In this document: piece by piece, positions 22,838 through 34,721 of the stretch
Layout of the letters: each line of letters opens with the position of its first letter
Position numbering within the stretch: position 1 is the stretch's first letter
Assembly: GCF_905147365.1 (NCBI RefSeq)
Contig: NC_056428.1
Coordinates: 26,504,001 to 26,568,000 of the forward strand
Origin: Aricia agestis
Taxonomy: Eukaryota; Arthropoda; Insecta; Lepidoptera; Lycaenidae
DNA length: 64,000 bases
Direction: 5' to 3'
Notes under the pieces: generated by a model
What the model was told of the DNA's origin: nothing
Databases searched by the model: none
Seen by the model: only the letters and a program-made list of their open reading frames with translations
Translations under genes and position numbers: made by a program

Positions 22838-23218
22838 AACTTTAACCATAGAGTGAATCTGCTAAACGTAATAATATTGTGTAAGAAAATGTAATATAAT
22901 CAGCCTCAATATAATGGTACACCTGAACAGATTTTATTAATTCTATTTGTAAATAACACAATAGATCTGACGGGACGATGCCATCGCGTCGAGCCCGCTA
23001 GTTTAATGTTTTTATAAAATAATAGTAATTAAACTGACTTAAAGCAAATATGAAATATATTGTTGGCGGAACACAAAATATTATTAAAACAACTTATACT
23101 ACTGCGTATCTACATATTACTGTAATATGACCATTGTAAACAAAAATGTAACTTTAATTTTAAGTTCTCATATAAGTGACTGTATGTCTTCTGAGAATAA
23201 ATTCTTTAAACCTAAACC

Positions 23219-23655
23219 TTTAAGTTGCATTTATCAGCAAGGGCAATAGGAAAAATGTTCTTTTTCGCTTTCACCATCATTACTTCCGACGGCAATTAGA
23301 ATTGCTACCTGACCCTTGCATTTCCTGGAATTTTGCATTTCTTCCTACTGCCCACAGAGGGTCAGAGGCACAATATCTACAGACATATGCAATGAAAAGG
23401 GTCTTATTGATGAGATCATATTATAAATGAGAGTAAAGAAGTTGAAGAATTGATTCTAGCTACAAGCCTCCTCTATCTTTTTTATATAAAAAAGGACCAG
23501 TGTAATACGCTAGATTTATCACAAAAAGCCAATAACCCAACCCTAACTTTTTTTACTTTAACTTTTATTTTTCTATATTTATTCCACAAAAATTAAAACA
23601 TAATGCCGCGGCCGGTGTAATTGTAGCTAACGTGTTTGAGAAGCATTGGTCTAAT
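23219..23655. other. Intergenic, nothing recognised
   Basis: No coding signal and no evident inverted or direct repeats. Confidence 0.5.
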
Positions 23656-24056
23656 TAATAATTAAGTATAAGAGCCCGAGCAAAAAATTAAATGGCTGCC
23701 ATTTTATTAAAAGCTTTTATTTAACTTGCTCTGTATGTATGTAAGTATGTATGTTCGGGTGAAATCTTGGAACTCAACTTTGGTGTAGATATATTTAACC
23801 GATCGAGCTGAAATTTTGCAGGCACGTTTAGTTTGGATGACAATACGTGTCGTGTCGTGTCGTGTCGTGTCGTGTCGTGTCGTGTCGTGTCGTGTCGTGT
23901 CGTGTCGTGTCGTGTCGTGTCGTGTCGTGTCGTGTCGTGTCGTGTCGTGTCGTGTCGTGTCGTGTCGTGTCGTGTCGTGTCGTGTCGTGTCGTGTCGTGT
24001 AGAAAATGCCTGGTTGGGTGAATCCGGTCTTTTTTGTTAAGTGATATTTAATTTTT
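23656..24056 (+). mobile_element. Short element containing an expanded satellite
   Basis: Opens ATTAAGTATAAGAGCCCGAG, has CGATCGAGCTGAAATTTTGC just before the pentanucleotide array and GCCTGGTTGGGTGAATCCGG after it. The first ~60 bp resemble the arms of the foldback at 24195-24608. Confidence 0.55.
23846..24000 (+). repeat. Pentanucleotide array CGTGT x31
   Basis: 155 bp made of 31 identical CGTGT units with no interruption or substitution. Open frames across it encode only RVVSC repeats and are artefacts. Perfect identity implies recent expansion, or collapsed/variable assembly. Confidence 0.97.
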
Positions 24057-24194
24057 TTGTCGTAAAATTAACTACGATTTCTTAAAGATATAAATGAAGT
24101 TAATCAGATTTTAACAAATTCTTGAAACAAAACAAACTACAATCAAGCAGACTTAATAAATCTAGTCAGATATTTAACTAAAAAATAAAAAATA

Positions 24195-24608
24195 AATTAA
24201 GTATAAGCAAAAAACTTTTTGAAAAAAACTTTTATTTAAGTAAATACTTTAAAAAGAAGAAAATAATTTTCCCCTTAAAAATTCTAACTACTAAGTTATA
24301 ACCTCAATACTTATATTATACAATTTGCATTATAATAAAAGCTTGTCGCGAGACTTAACAATCTGTCAATATTTAATTACTCTAATAAAATAAAAAAATA
24401 TAATATCAGTTTACTGAGTTAAATTGGCACTTACTAGTTTATTATTAACAAATCTCGCGACAAGCTTTTATTATCATGCAAATTGTATATTATATTCAGG
24501 TTATAACTTAATAGTTAGAATTTTTAAGTGGAAATTTATTTTCTTCTTTTTAAATTATTTACTTAAATAAAAGCTTTTTTCAAAAAGTTTTTTGCTTATA
24601 ATTTATTA
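24195..24608. mobile_element. Foldback element with ~150 bp arms
   Basis: Arms include AAGCAAAAAACTTTTTG, ACTTTTATTTAAGTAAAT and AATAAAAGCTTGTCGCGAGA, all mirrored around a 100 bp centre. Confidence 0.85.
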
Positions 24609-24762
24609 CAACTAAGGGGAAAAAAATTGATTCGTCGATAAAAAAATCTATATACACGTTAAATTCTCGGACACTGGACACATTGTAATATGTTACATAC
24701 GGTATCTAGATTCTAGCGACATCTGTTTCACAGTAGACATTGTAATTATTTTTCTCCCATAG

Positions 24763-24923
24763 CTGTCGCAAGATACAAAATCACCTTGGCGCGTGCCGAA
24801 GCATATTGTGCTTTGGGCTCCGCGTTAGCTGAATACGCCACTGAACCTATTGTGCGGCAGAATCTGGATATAGATTTAATCCATTACGTTCTCCGGATGT
24901 ATCTGCATTTTCACATGACGTGA
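24763..24923 (+). other. Exon-like open segment, unrecognised
   Basis: After a strong acceptor (ATTTTTCTCCCATAG) comes a 52-codon open frame with coding-like composition, including ITLARAEAYCALGSALAEYA, ending in TGA. No start codon, partner exon or family was recognised. It may be the last exon of a gene fragment or chance within repeat DNA. Confidence 0.3.
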
Positions 24924-25199
24924 CGGCTTATTTTCAGAGATAATATTTTTTGGTCTCCATTTCATGTGTGGAGACCATTTGAAGCTAAAACGTGCATTTA
25001 CTAATTAACTGCGTACAGTCACAGGAATATACCTAATTATTATAGTCCCTGAATGTTAGGTGCCCTTTTGAATGTTAGGTGTTTAAATGACAATATAATT
25101 AGGATAAATGGTGATAGTTATATAAAAATAACAATGATTGGATAATATTTTAAAACTTACTTACTACTTCACATACCCGTACGTATTTAAAACGTGGGA
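24924..25199. other. Intergenic, nothing recognised
   Basis: AT-rich, with a short inverted word GGTCTCCA/TGGAGACC at 24952-24978. Confidence 0.4.
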
Positions 25200-25517
25200 G
25201 AGCCATGCTTCGGCACGAATGGGCTGGCTCGACCGGAGAAATACCACGTTCTCACAGAAAACCGGCGTGAAACAGCGCTTGCGCTGTGTTTCGCCGAGTG
25301 AGTAAGTTTACCGGAGGCCCAATCCCCTACCCTATTTCCTTCCCTACCCTCCCCTATTCCCTTCCCTTCCCATCCCTACCCTCCCCTATTACCCTATTCC
25401 CTCTTAAAAGGCCGGCAACGCAATCGCAGTTCTTCTGATGCGAGTGTCCATGGGCGACGGAAGTTGCTTTCCATCAGGTGACCCGTTTGCTCGTTTGCCC
25501 CCTTATTTCATAAAAAA
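25200..25517 (+). mobile_element. Lepidopteran SINE with A-rich tail
   Basis: Contains CGGCACGAATGGGCTGGCTC, GGCCGGCAACGCAATCGCAG, GTGTCCATGGGCGACGG, then CTCGTTTGCCCCCTTATTTC and AAAAAAA. The internal CCCTACCCTCCCCTATTCCC run is expanded. Confidence 0.8.
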
Positions 25518-25554
25518 ACCACTACTACACATAGTTACGTCTTATCACTGATTT

Positions 25555-25927
25555 TGTGAAAATTTCAAGTGCCATGAAAGTGTTTCCATTATTATAATTA
25601 TTTATATCGAGCAAAAAATGCCGAAAAAGTTACGTTTGTTGTAAGGGAGATTAGATTTTGATTTTATTTTGTTTTTAGTATTTGTTGTTATAGTGGCAAC
25701 AGAAATACAAAATTTCAGAAGTCTTCTATAATAGCGGCTCTTGAGTAGTCTAAGGGCCTGTTTCACCTCTTCCTGATAAGGCTATCCACCAATTAACTTG
25801 ACAGATCAAGTATGGAGAATCTGTCAAAAAAGTTGAAGTATACATTCTGGAGACAGACAGACGGACAGACAACGAAGTCTTAGCAGTAGGGTCCAATTTT
25901 TACCCTTTGGGTACGAAACCCTAAAAA
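25555..25927 (+). repeat. GGCCAAGTGCGAGTCGG repeat, 5'-truncated copy
   Basis: Internal modules plus the end GTCCAATTTTTACCCTTTGG and ACGAAACCCTAAAA. About 90 nt of unrelated sequence has replaced part of the middle (25750-25840). Confidence 0.7.
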
Positions 25928-26366
25928 GACATTAAGTTATTAAACAGATGGACATAATATAACTACAGGAAATGAGTGTCTATTTGGGTACATAATTTAT
26001 GCGACGAATACGAATGCTGTCGAAAAAGACCCCCCAGGACTCAGGACCCCCCTATTTATTTGTTTTTTTTTAATCTAGTAAGTATGATCATTTTCATTTA
26101 CTTACATTCTCAATGGAATATTCCTTTCTCAAAGTAAATTTCATGCAAAATATTACTTCGTCATAACTCTAGACGTTCCGAAATCTTTGAGTGATTGTAC
26201 TTATCCTTGCAAAATCCGCAGTAACGTACCTACTGAGTTCATATAAAAAAGATTTTATGCTACATAAATATATAAAAAATAGAAAAAAAAAACAGAAAAA
26301 GTTAGCAGGTGGCGCCCAGATGTGCGCACGCTGCACTCCCGCGAACAAACAAATTAAATATTAAAA

Positions 26367-27097
26367 AATCGGCCAAGTGCGTGTCGGGCCACGCGCACTA
26401 TAGGGTTCCGTAGTACCGCTAATTTTTTATTGCTCAATGACAGGACGTTTATAACAACTAACAAGTAACAACATAATCTCAGTTACCGTATTTTTTTATT
26501 TTTTTATTTAACTCTTTATTGTACACAAGAAACACATACACTATACAGATATAATTAGCACGGAAAGACGACACAAATGAACTGCTTATTTCTAAAAGAA
26601 ATCTCTTACAGCAGCCCTACGAAGAGATACAATTTAAAAGACTACGTACGTACTAATACGTTCAAAGTTTGAACGAAAAGTTCCTTTATACTTCGCCGAA
26701 TATATTTTTTTTAGTTGATCGACTATTACTTAATACCTTATGAAGTCTTCTTAGCCGTGATAGTTTTCCTTTTAAATTCAGCAAATTTCCTACTCTCGTG
26801 ATTTTTTTCACATTTCTAGAAGCAACCGTTTAGCTGGTAGAAGGGGGGGAGGGGGGGCACTGGACTCTAACGATTTTTTCCACTTAAAAACTACATATTT
26901 TACAAATGGATCCCATAGAAAAATATTTTTTTAAGATTTTATATACCATTTTGTCGGCACCATTAATATGTGCATTCATCCTGAATTATAGCTTTGTAGG
27001 TCCTATAGTCTCTGAGCAAAACCGCAGAAAGACAGACAGACAGACGGACGGACAGACCGAAACTATAAGGTTTCCTTCTTGACTACGGAACCCTAAA
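26367..27097 (+). repeat. GGCCAAGTGCGAGTCGG repeat split by a LINE tail
   Basis: The head CGGCCAAGTGCGTGTCGG is at 26372 and the end TTGACTACGGAACCCTAAAA at 27078. Between them, from about 26488, is an inverted LINE 3' end (TTATTTAACTCTTTATTGTA). Confidence 0.65.
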
Positions 27098-27156
27098 ATA
27101 TACGGATTCAAAATTCGAGATTATTTCACAGTTGCTACAGCTGTAATCTTATTGCA

Positions 27157-27245
27157 ATCAGGGCCGGTTTTAGTACCACCAGCGCCCTGGGCGAGATTTC
27201 TTCGGCGCCCAGGGTGCTGATAGTGCTGAAAAAATTGGAGCCCCT
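27157..27245. repeat. hAT-like MITE end
   Basis: CAGGGCCGGTTTTAG followed by CAGCGCCCTGGGCG and its mirror CGGCGCCCAGGGTGCTG. Only one terminus is clear. Confidence 0.5.
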
Positions 27246-27300
27246 TTTGTTTACCTTCAGCGCCTACGAATAGTGTATAATATGTAATAGTGTAGAATAG

Positions 27301-27355
27301 TATATATTGCAACGTTAGAGAGAGAGGGGGGCGGGGCTATCTAACGTTGCAATAT
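27301..27355. repeat. Inverted repeat
   Basis: TATATTGCAACGTTAGA and CTAACGTTGCAATATA around a purine-rich loop. Confidence 0.7.
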
Positions 27356-27360
27356 ACAAA

Positions 27361-27650
27361 GTTATACTTCCGGGGTACCTACTTAGATATTGCACTCGAT
27401 TGACAGCGACGTTTTCCTTGTCGTTCCTTCATAGAATCGCCGAGCAAAATGTATGGAATTATTGATATAACATGAGTCAAATGTCGACTTTATTTTATCG
27501 AAATAGTTATACATCTGGGGTACCTACTTAGATATTGCACTCGATTGACAGCGACGTTTTCCTTGTCGTTTCTTCATAGAATCGCCGAGCAAAATGTATG
27601 GGATTATTGATATAACATGAGTCAAATGTCGACTTTATTTTATCGAACAC
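27361..27650 (+). repeat. Tandem duplication of a 145 bp unit
   Basis: Two adjacent copies (27361-27505 and 27506-27650), each with GGGGTACCTACTTAGATATT and TGAGTCAAATGTCGACTT, differ at only a few bases. A recent local duplication. Confidence 0.95.
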
Positions 27651-28871
27651 TTATGGTCAATTTCATTCGTTTCGATCGGTGATTGGGCGCTTTAGGACCC
27701 TTAGATTTTCACGTTGGGCTACGCTGGACCTGATTGTCAACAATAATGATTGATGAAGCTGTCTATGCACAACGATGCGACGGATGATGATGGACAAACA
27801 GACGAATACCTCTTGTACACGTTCGTAATTTGCAGTAGGTTTAGGCAAACATAGGATACCCTTCTGGCTGCAGCTCGATGATTGGCAGACAACCGATGGA
27901 TGAGGGCTGCCCAAGGTAGGGTTAATAGCTTTGTCCACACTGTGCCTTTTTCTGTTCGTCAAGGGCATGCGTTATAGCGCAGTCAACAGCGAACGTGAGG
28001 CATGCCCGCGACTCATACCTTCTGACCGTATCCAAAACATCAAAAATGACAATATCGGCGTTACGTTTACGCAGTCAATTATTGAATGCGCCAATATGAA
28101 AGTTGATGACGAAAATTGAAGATGAAAGTGCACAGTGTGGACATAGGAAAGAAGCCAGCAGCGAACACAGGCTGATTATGATGATGAAATCGATAACTAT
28201 AATAATTCGGACACTTCCTCCTTTGGAAAATATTACAAATGAACCACAATGACGTCAAAAGGAGCGGTCAAATGTAGGTTATCATTATTAATTTTCGACT
28301 AGATACTAATTTAGTGGGTGAATATATTTTGACAAACTCATTAGTGGAGGTAATTAAAATGAGTGTTTTGTTCCGTTTGTAGAGCAATTGCTGTCCTTTG
28401 TATAGCTTTATACAGATTACAGTGTATGATAAAAATACTCTTGCAGCGCTGCCACTTTCACAATTAACTCTATACAAGGGACTCATACATACGCTGAAGT
28501 ATAATTATCATTTATAGTGATACTTTTGTATACGATTTTTTTACAACTTTATAAAATATATATATAAATCAATTAAACAAGGTGCAATATAATTAAACCA
28601 ACCGGCCAAAATTTTTTGGGGCTTAGTATTTAACCAAACAAAAGGGTGTTATTTTTTTACAAAATATTTAACATATCGCACCAAAAATTTTACATTATCA
28701 TGTAAAATGTTACCTCGTCGACCACAAAAGTTTGCCCTATTAAAATACATCAAATATAATGTAGAGCCAAGCTTCTGAATCTACGCGGCCTTAGGCCTAA
28801 CTCTATCGCTAGTCGCTACCGTCGTGGAGGTGAGGCGAATATTTAGTTTCTGATTAGTCGATTCTTGAACT
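27651..28871. other. Intergenic, open frames without support
   Basis: Overlapping short frames on both strands at 27663-28119 show no family match. A GATTATGATGATG motif near 28171 resembles a retroelement tail. 28200-28871 is AT-rich with nothing recognised. Confidence 0.45.
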
Positions 28872-29041
28872 TGTCACAAAGGCCTTAGATATAATATTAT
28901 GTGTTCTTTAATAATAAATAATAATATTTAAATAAAATTCAAATTTAAGGGGGGCACCCATACAAAAAACAATGTTTGGCCTATTTTTGCTCTATACGGT
29001 ACGGAACCCTTCGTGCGCGAGTCCTACTCGTACTTGGCCGA
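28872..29041 (-). repeat. GGCCAAGTGCGAGTCGG repeat, fragment
   Basis: Plus strand carries GGGGGGCACCCATACAAAAA, CGGTACGGAACCCTTCGTGC and CTCGTACTTGGCCGATTA. Confidence 0.75.
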
Positions 29042-30512
29042 TTATTGTGAGTTGCTACTTGCTAGACAGTCTTTTGAGTGTTTATTTTTTTTTAATTAAT
29101 AGGTTTTTAGTTACTGTCTACAGTCCCGCGTAAACTTTCATGACCTAATTCATAAAATTGATGAAAGTTTCATATTTAAACTTCCATTACCTACTAAACT
29201 TAGATTAGATACCTCAGCTTTCTAGCACCACAGGTAGTAGCCATACATTTTGATGACCATCAGTGTCTGTATCAGTGATTAAATCGGAGTCTTTTAGAGA
29301 TATTAGAAGTTAATATTGTTTAAAAAATATTTCAAACCCCGCGATAAAAGCAATGCAATAGCTTAAAAATAGCCATTCTTTTCTCTGTCATACGAAAGGT
29401 GTGGTTTATAAGGTGTGCTTTGTAAAAAAAAGTACAAAATACAAACTCTATTTTTATTACGTACAATTATAACATATTTAAATAATAACAACATAATTTA
29501 CAATTAAAAATTAAATACTTTACAAAGTAAAATTATAGCTATTAAACATATGAAAGGAGTTTTACATTTATAATGGAAGATATATGATAGCTGTTAAGAC
29601 TTAGGCCAACTTTACACAGTCCATGTCAGACCGACATCGAGACATTGCCGTATAAATTTTCCTACGACGGAAAAAAGAACGTGTCCAAAACTACAAACAT
29701 TATCGAAGGCATCAATTGTTACTCCTTAAATTATTAACACTGATTTTCTTATGGACTGCATACACGTCGACACTAGTGTCAAAAGCGGTTATTCGTGCTT
29801 ACAATTTGCCACTAACACGCGACAGTTACGACTGAGTATTAAAACTAAAGTACTTTTATAAATTAGGCTTCTCTATACCCACGATGGCACAGATGCGGTG
29901 TGCACAATCGACGTCGATCGTCGATGGCAAGTAAATATCGTCGAAGGCAAGTAAAATATGTCCTCTGCTCATTAGTAAGATTTTTTTCAGGCAACTGACG
30001 TCACTGCGACCCTTGATGATCTTTTGTGACTAACGGAGTCACGCATGAGAACTCTTATATTTTTCCATCATGCATTATTTCGATGATAGATCTACGCGAG
30101 AAAAAATGTTTGTCATGCTGGGTCAATAGAGATGAAGATTCAAACCATCAAACATCGAGAAAAGATGTAGAATGAGATATCTCGTTGGCGTATGCTAGGC
30201 AGGCAGATCAAATGTAGAGAAAACGCATAACTCGATACTCATATTCTTGTAATTTCTCAAAGCAACCTGTGACAGGGCAGGCTTTTAATGCACATTTCTC
30301 ATTAATTCAATTCTTTAGTTAGTTATCACAATATTTTAATTGTTATTCCGCTAAGCAATGACAGAGCAGACTTCTTACCTTAACCTATCCGTTTCCGTAA
30401 TAATATGAATGTCCTATTTGTAACTAGCATGTCAATATTTACAAATCAGCCGTTAATGGCAAAACGATGTAACGTGCAGCACACTAGCGACACTAGTTTC
30501 GAGAGTTCAAGT
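29042..30512. other. Intergenic, nothing recognised
   Basis: About 1.5 kb with no coding signal, inverted ends or known repeat family; probably the longest single-copy-looking intergenic stretch in the left half. Confidence 0.5.
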
Positions 30513-30520
30513 GTCTACGT

Positions 30521-32166
30521 CAGGGCTGTAGCTAGAGTCAAATTTGAGGTAGGGCAGCGTCGGTTACAGGTAGGGCGGAAGCAAAAAAATCGGTCAAGTG
30601 CGAGTCGGATTCGTGCACGAAGGGTTTCGTACCGTTATAGATAAAAAATAGGCCAAAATTGTGTTTTTTGTAATTGAGCCCCCTTTAAATATAAATGTTA
30701 TTTTAATTGTATTATTAATTAATTACTTAAGTGATTTCGCAAAAATGTCCAGTGCCATTAATATCAATATGCAGCAAAAAAGGCCAAAAAACACGAATCC
30801 TTAAATATTGATTTTATTTTGTTTTTAGTATTTGTTGTTTTGATTTATCTCTAGGTCAATGATGTATTCAATTCATTCAATAGTTATTCTTAGATACTTA
30901 AAAAAATTCTGTGACAAAGCATGAGCACTATATCTAAGAACTACATATTATTAAATCCTCAATTACGAAGAACAAGCGAACAATATGGTTAAACTTCTGG
31001 ATGTAGCGATCCACGTGTGAGTGAGAGTGAGGAAATAATAATTAATTGTTGGGTTGGGTGATACGAGTCAATAGATACGACTAAAAATATATTTAGATTA
31101 CTTATTATTGTTTCTGCAAACTTATTAAAATAATAATTAATAATAAAATAACATAAAATATTTAAAACAGCTGAATTCTACGATTCGCCATATTATTAAA
31201 AATGCGAAGAACTTCGTTCAGATCAACTTTTTTTGTTCTTTTTTTTTCAAAGGCCCAGAAATAACATACCAGCCATTCTTTCGTGACCCATTGACAGTCT
31301 TTGAGGCCTATTAATTGCAGTTAAAGTTGAAAACGTGGACTCGCACACTGCAGTACTACATCTTTTATATTTATTTTTCATTAAGATTATAATTAAATGG
31401 ACGCATCGCTTCATGTAATCGTGATTCAAATGCCATCTATACACAGAATAAAGAATTATTATCGACGACTTCTGTGGCCCAATGGTTGGGCGTGTGGCAG
31501 CTTAATCCGGGGGACGCGGGTTCGAATCTTGCCAACGGAACAAAAAGTTTTTAAAGGTATAATAAAAATCTTAACTATGTAATGTATAGTTTATAAAAGA
31601 ATAAAGTACTTATATTTCTGTTGTCTAATACCTGTAATGCAAGTCCTTTAGGTCTTCCTTTTTAGGGTTCCGTACCCAAAGGGTAAAAACGGGACCCTAT
31701 TACTGAGGCTTCGATGTCTGTCCGTCTGTCCGTCTGTTTCCAGGCTGTAACTCAAGAACGGTAATAGCTAGAGAAATAAAATTTTCACACATTATGTATT
31801 TCTGTTACGCTATAACAACAAATACTAAAAACAAAATAAATTAAATATTTAAGGAGGGCTCCCATACAACAAACGTGATTTTTCTAACATTTTTTGCTTA
31901 ACTATCAATGATGACAACAGGTAGGCACTTGAAATTTTCACAAAGGCCTTAATAATATATGTAATTTAATAAATAATAAAAAAAAAATTAAGGGTTAGGT
32001 AGGTAGGTCCCATACTATTTTTGCTCTATAACGGTACGTGCGCGGTATAACCCTTCGTGCGCGGGTCCGACTCGCACTTGGCCGATTATTGGTATTTTTA
32101 AGGTAGGGCATTGTGATTTTAAGGTAGGGCATTGCCCCACTATGCCCCCCCCTAGCTACGGCCCTG
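30521..32166. mobile_element. hAT-flanked composite element, 1.65 kb
   Basis: The ends CAGGGCTGTAGCTAG and CTAGCTACGGCCCTG are inverted, and GTCTACGT is duplicated exactly on both sides (30513-30520 and 32167-32174), a perfect 8 bp hAT target duplication. It contains no transposase. Inside are two pieces of the GGCCAAGTGCGAGTCGG family (30593-30840 forward, 31660-32085 reverse) and a tRNA-like SINE. Confidence 0.9.
31466..31560 (+). repeat. tRNA-derived SINE segment
   Basis: A-box-like TGGCCCAATGGTTGGGCG, B-box GGGTTCGAATC, then GGAACAAAAAGTTTTTAAAG as in the other copies. Stems do not close into a tRNA. Confidence 0.65.
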
Positions 32167-32251
32167 GTCTACGTAAGTATACTTATCTAATATCATGGAC
32201 ATTACAATGTAATGTAGATGAGACATTTTACTTACAATTCTATTGTATATT

Positions 32252-32567
32252 CAGAGATGTTGATTCACAGGCAGTTGGCAGACCTACATAATCTGGTCGC
32301 GTTACGTCTGAGTGAATACGTTCTTTGGAATTGTACGATTGTGGTTCGGGTAAACCAAAAATCAGTATATTTTTTCGTCTTATGCTCTGCTCATTTAATT
32401 CAGATAATACTGCACAAAATTCTGATTTCGTATTTGTACTCGTATCCTTGTCAAACAGACGTCAAACGTACGTCAAACCTAGCCGTCAGATCATAATATT
32501 GAATTGACATAACTCGACCAAATGACGTAGGTCCGTCAACTGCCTAGGAATCAATTTCCTCGATGGT
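32252..32567. repeat. MITE, ATTCCTAGGCAGTTG family, copy 1
   Basis: The left end GTTGATTCACAGGCAGTTGG and right end CAACTGCCTAGGAATCAATT are inverted. Other copies are at 41258-41410 and at the right edge of the window. Confidence 0.75.
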
Positions 32568-32869
32568 ACCTTTACAACCTAGGCAGGCAGCGGGTAAGTG
32601 AGCAAGTACCTACTTTATCAGCTTGCTTAGATGCTTGCCTGGCGTACCCACATCAAGGTACAGTCACAAGATGAAATGTGAATGTATATAGAGGCCGCGG
32701 TTGATATGTAAACAAAAGTAAGTACTACATCTTTGTCAATAGAAAGGCATTGAATCGGTGATCACATTTTGATGGTCTTATAATTGATAATTACTGTAAG
32801 TTATTAAAGGGTTAAAAGCTCAGTCTGATGTCAGCATAAAGTAAGATCATTTTATCAACTGACTGAATC
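32568..32869. other. Intergenic, nothing recognised
   Basis: Contains only a short imperfect repeat of AGCAAGT/GCTTGC words; no coding signal. Confidence 0.4.
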
Positions 32870-33405
32870 TATATTAATATTATAAATCGGAAGAGATTGT
32901 TTGTTTGTTTGAACGCGCTAATCTCAGGAACTACAAGTCCGATTTGAAAAATTCTTTCAGTGTTAAATAGCCCATTTATCGAGGAAGGCTATAGGCTATA
33001 TTTTATCACGCTAAGACTAATAGAAGCGAGGAAATAGAGGAAATTGTGGAAAAACCCGGGGGTAAATTATTTGAAAGGGCTTATTTAAACCCGCTAATCT
33101 CAGGAACTACTGGTCGGATTTGAAAGATTATTTCAAGTTTTAGATAGCCCAATTATCGAGGAAGGCTAAAGGCTATATTTTATTACGCTAAGACTGATAA
33201 GAGCGAAGGAATAGAGGAAAATATGGAAAAAAAGGGAGAAATTATTTGAAAGGGCTTATCTCACGAAGTACTAGAGCAATTTTTCTGTTAATTGGCACAG
33301 ATAAGAAGTAGACCACGTGAAGGATCATAGGCTATTTTTGTAGACATATTTTTCTGCGAAATTATATCTAATTTACACGGGCGAAGCCGCGCGGAACGTC
33401 TAGTA
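32870..33405 (+). repeat. SINE/RTE-like repeat (GATTAGCGCGTT family)
   Basis: Two tandem modules: CTAATCTCAGGAACTAC, GATAGCCCAATTATCGAGGA, TATATTTTATTACGCTAAGA. It ends TTACACGGGCGAAGCCGCGC. Confidence 0.7.
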
Positions 33406-34055
33406 CCATGATAAACTGAACTGACGTCAGAACAAGCGTCTAACCCTACCTTAAAACCTTGCAGGTCTACAGTAATGTTTCAGTCACGCACGACTTTGCA
33501 TTCCGACTCTAGGGGACGCAAAATAGAGTCCACTTTTCTTTAAAACCCATGTAGACAGAGCTTTATTAAAAAATAGACTTTATTAAGAGTGAGCTAGTGT
33601 TTATGATCAAAATGCAAATTAGAGAAATTTCTGTCGAACGTGGGCTCTCTCTTATCCTTTGCCTTAAACGTCTAGCAGAGCATATGAGTACACTGTATCC
33701 TACTCTACGTGGTGGAATCATAAGAATATTGTATGTTATATTTATGGTTATTTAGAATTTTAACATTTTTAAGGCGTGGATCGGTTAATAAGTACCTCTG
33801 GGCTAGCTAATAATATTCTAGATTCATCAATACAATAACTTTGAACTTGACGCAAGATGGTTATAAGAAATAGAGAAGAAGAGCTGGCCATTTTTTGCCA
33901 AACCTCTGGAGCTAAATATTTGTCAACATGAATAACCATTATACGCGTGTAATATTAGTGGTCCCGGAATATTTTATAAGCTTGTAGAGTACATTAAAGC
34001 GTAGGCTCAAATAGAGAATCTCTCGTGGTTGTGTATTCCACGCATCCCGTGGCTC
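33406..34055. other. Intergenic, nothing recognised
   Basis: No coding signal or clear repeat. Confidence 0.45.
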
Positions 34056-34215
34056 TGCCTAAAGCGAAGGAACACCGTTGGGGTTTTAGTGGAGTACTTT
34101 ACCAATACCTGGACGCGGCCTCCGTCGCCCCGGGGAGTCTCACATACCCCGGAGGCCCTCCCCAGACTGCCGGGGTACGCGGAATTTCCCCAACGGAAAA
34201 TTGAGAAAAAGTGCC
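34056..34215. repeat. GC-rich retroelement fragment
   Basis: CACCGTTGGGGTTTTAGTGG and CCCCGGAGGCCCTCCCC resemble the 3' part of lepidopteran non-LTR elements. Small overlapping open frames here have no protein match. Confidence 0.45.
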
Positions 34216-34233
34216 TAGAGTGACGACGCCAAC

Positions 34234-34336
34234 TTGCCCCGCGTTGCACTTCACGTTAAAAACGAGCAAAACGCTCAAAATAGGAGGCATTTTGGGCGTT
34301 TTGATCGTTTTTAACGTCAAGTGGAACGCGGCATTA
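34234..34336. repeat. Hairpin MITE, 44 bp arms
   Basis: CCCCGCGTTGCACTTCACGT and GTTAAAAACGAGCAAAACGC are mirrored around 8 nt. Confidence 0.85.
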
Positions 34337-34629
34337 TAAAAACCCCTCCTGTCAATGTCACTTAAGAATCATAAATTCACAATGCATGTGCCAAAGAAGA
34401 ATCAGAGCTACTTATAGTTTTTTATTGATGTCGTTAAGTCACATCTGCATGTCATCCAAGTACGAAAATACACATGTAGCAAAATTCTTTATTTGGTACA
34501 CGAAGATTTTGACATATGTGTCATACATTATCTGTCAAAATTTTCATTGTATTACAAAAAGACAATTATTAATAATCGTCTCTGAGTGCGGCAGTTAGTG
34601 ATTGTTTATGACTTAACTAGAGCGTAAAG

Positions 34630-34721
34630 AATTTCAATTTTGATTAAAAGTTAATTTCATTTTAATAAATTAAATTTAACTAAATTAGTTTAAATTTAAT
34701 TTATTAAATCAGAATTGAAAT
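34630..34721. repeat. AT-rich foldback
   Basis: ATTTCAATTTTGATT and AATCAGAATTGAAAT close a hairpin rich in TTAAATTTAA. Confidence 0.6.

Larger units (their letters stand above)
19206..23218 (+). mobile_element. Non-LTR retrotransposon (CR1/Jockey-like group), nearly full length
   Basis: In order: ORF1, an apurinic-type endonuclease, a reverse transcriptase, then about 380 nt of 3' UTR ending in AATAAA (23196-23201) and short TTTAAACC/CTAAACC repeats. The 5' limit is uncertain: an in-frame stop lies just before ORF1. One frameshift interrupts ORF2. Clade assignment is from motif appearance only and could be Daphne, L2 or CR1. Confidence 0.9.

Noticed and set aside
23816..24040. Open frames encoding RVVSC repeats
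   Set aside because: They are the direct translation of the CGTGT array in several frames and have no sequence outside it that looks coding.
27663..28119. Overlapping 60-100 codon frames on both strands
   Set aside because: No motif, no splice partners, and open frames on both strands at once point to chance or old repeat.
31466..31550. Possible tRNA gene on the plus strand
   Set aside because: The B-box is good, but stems do not close and the sequence runs into the same SINE segment found elsewhere.
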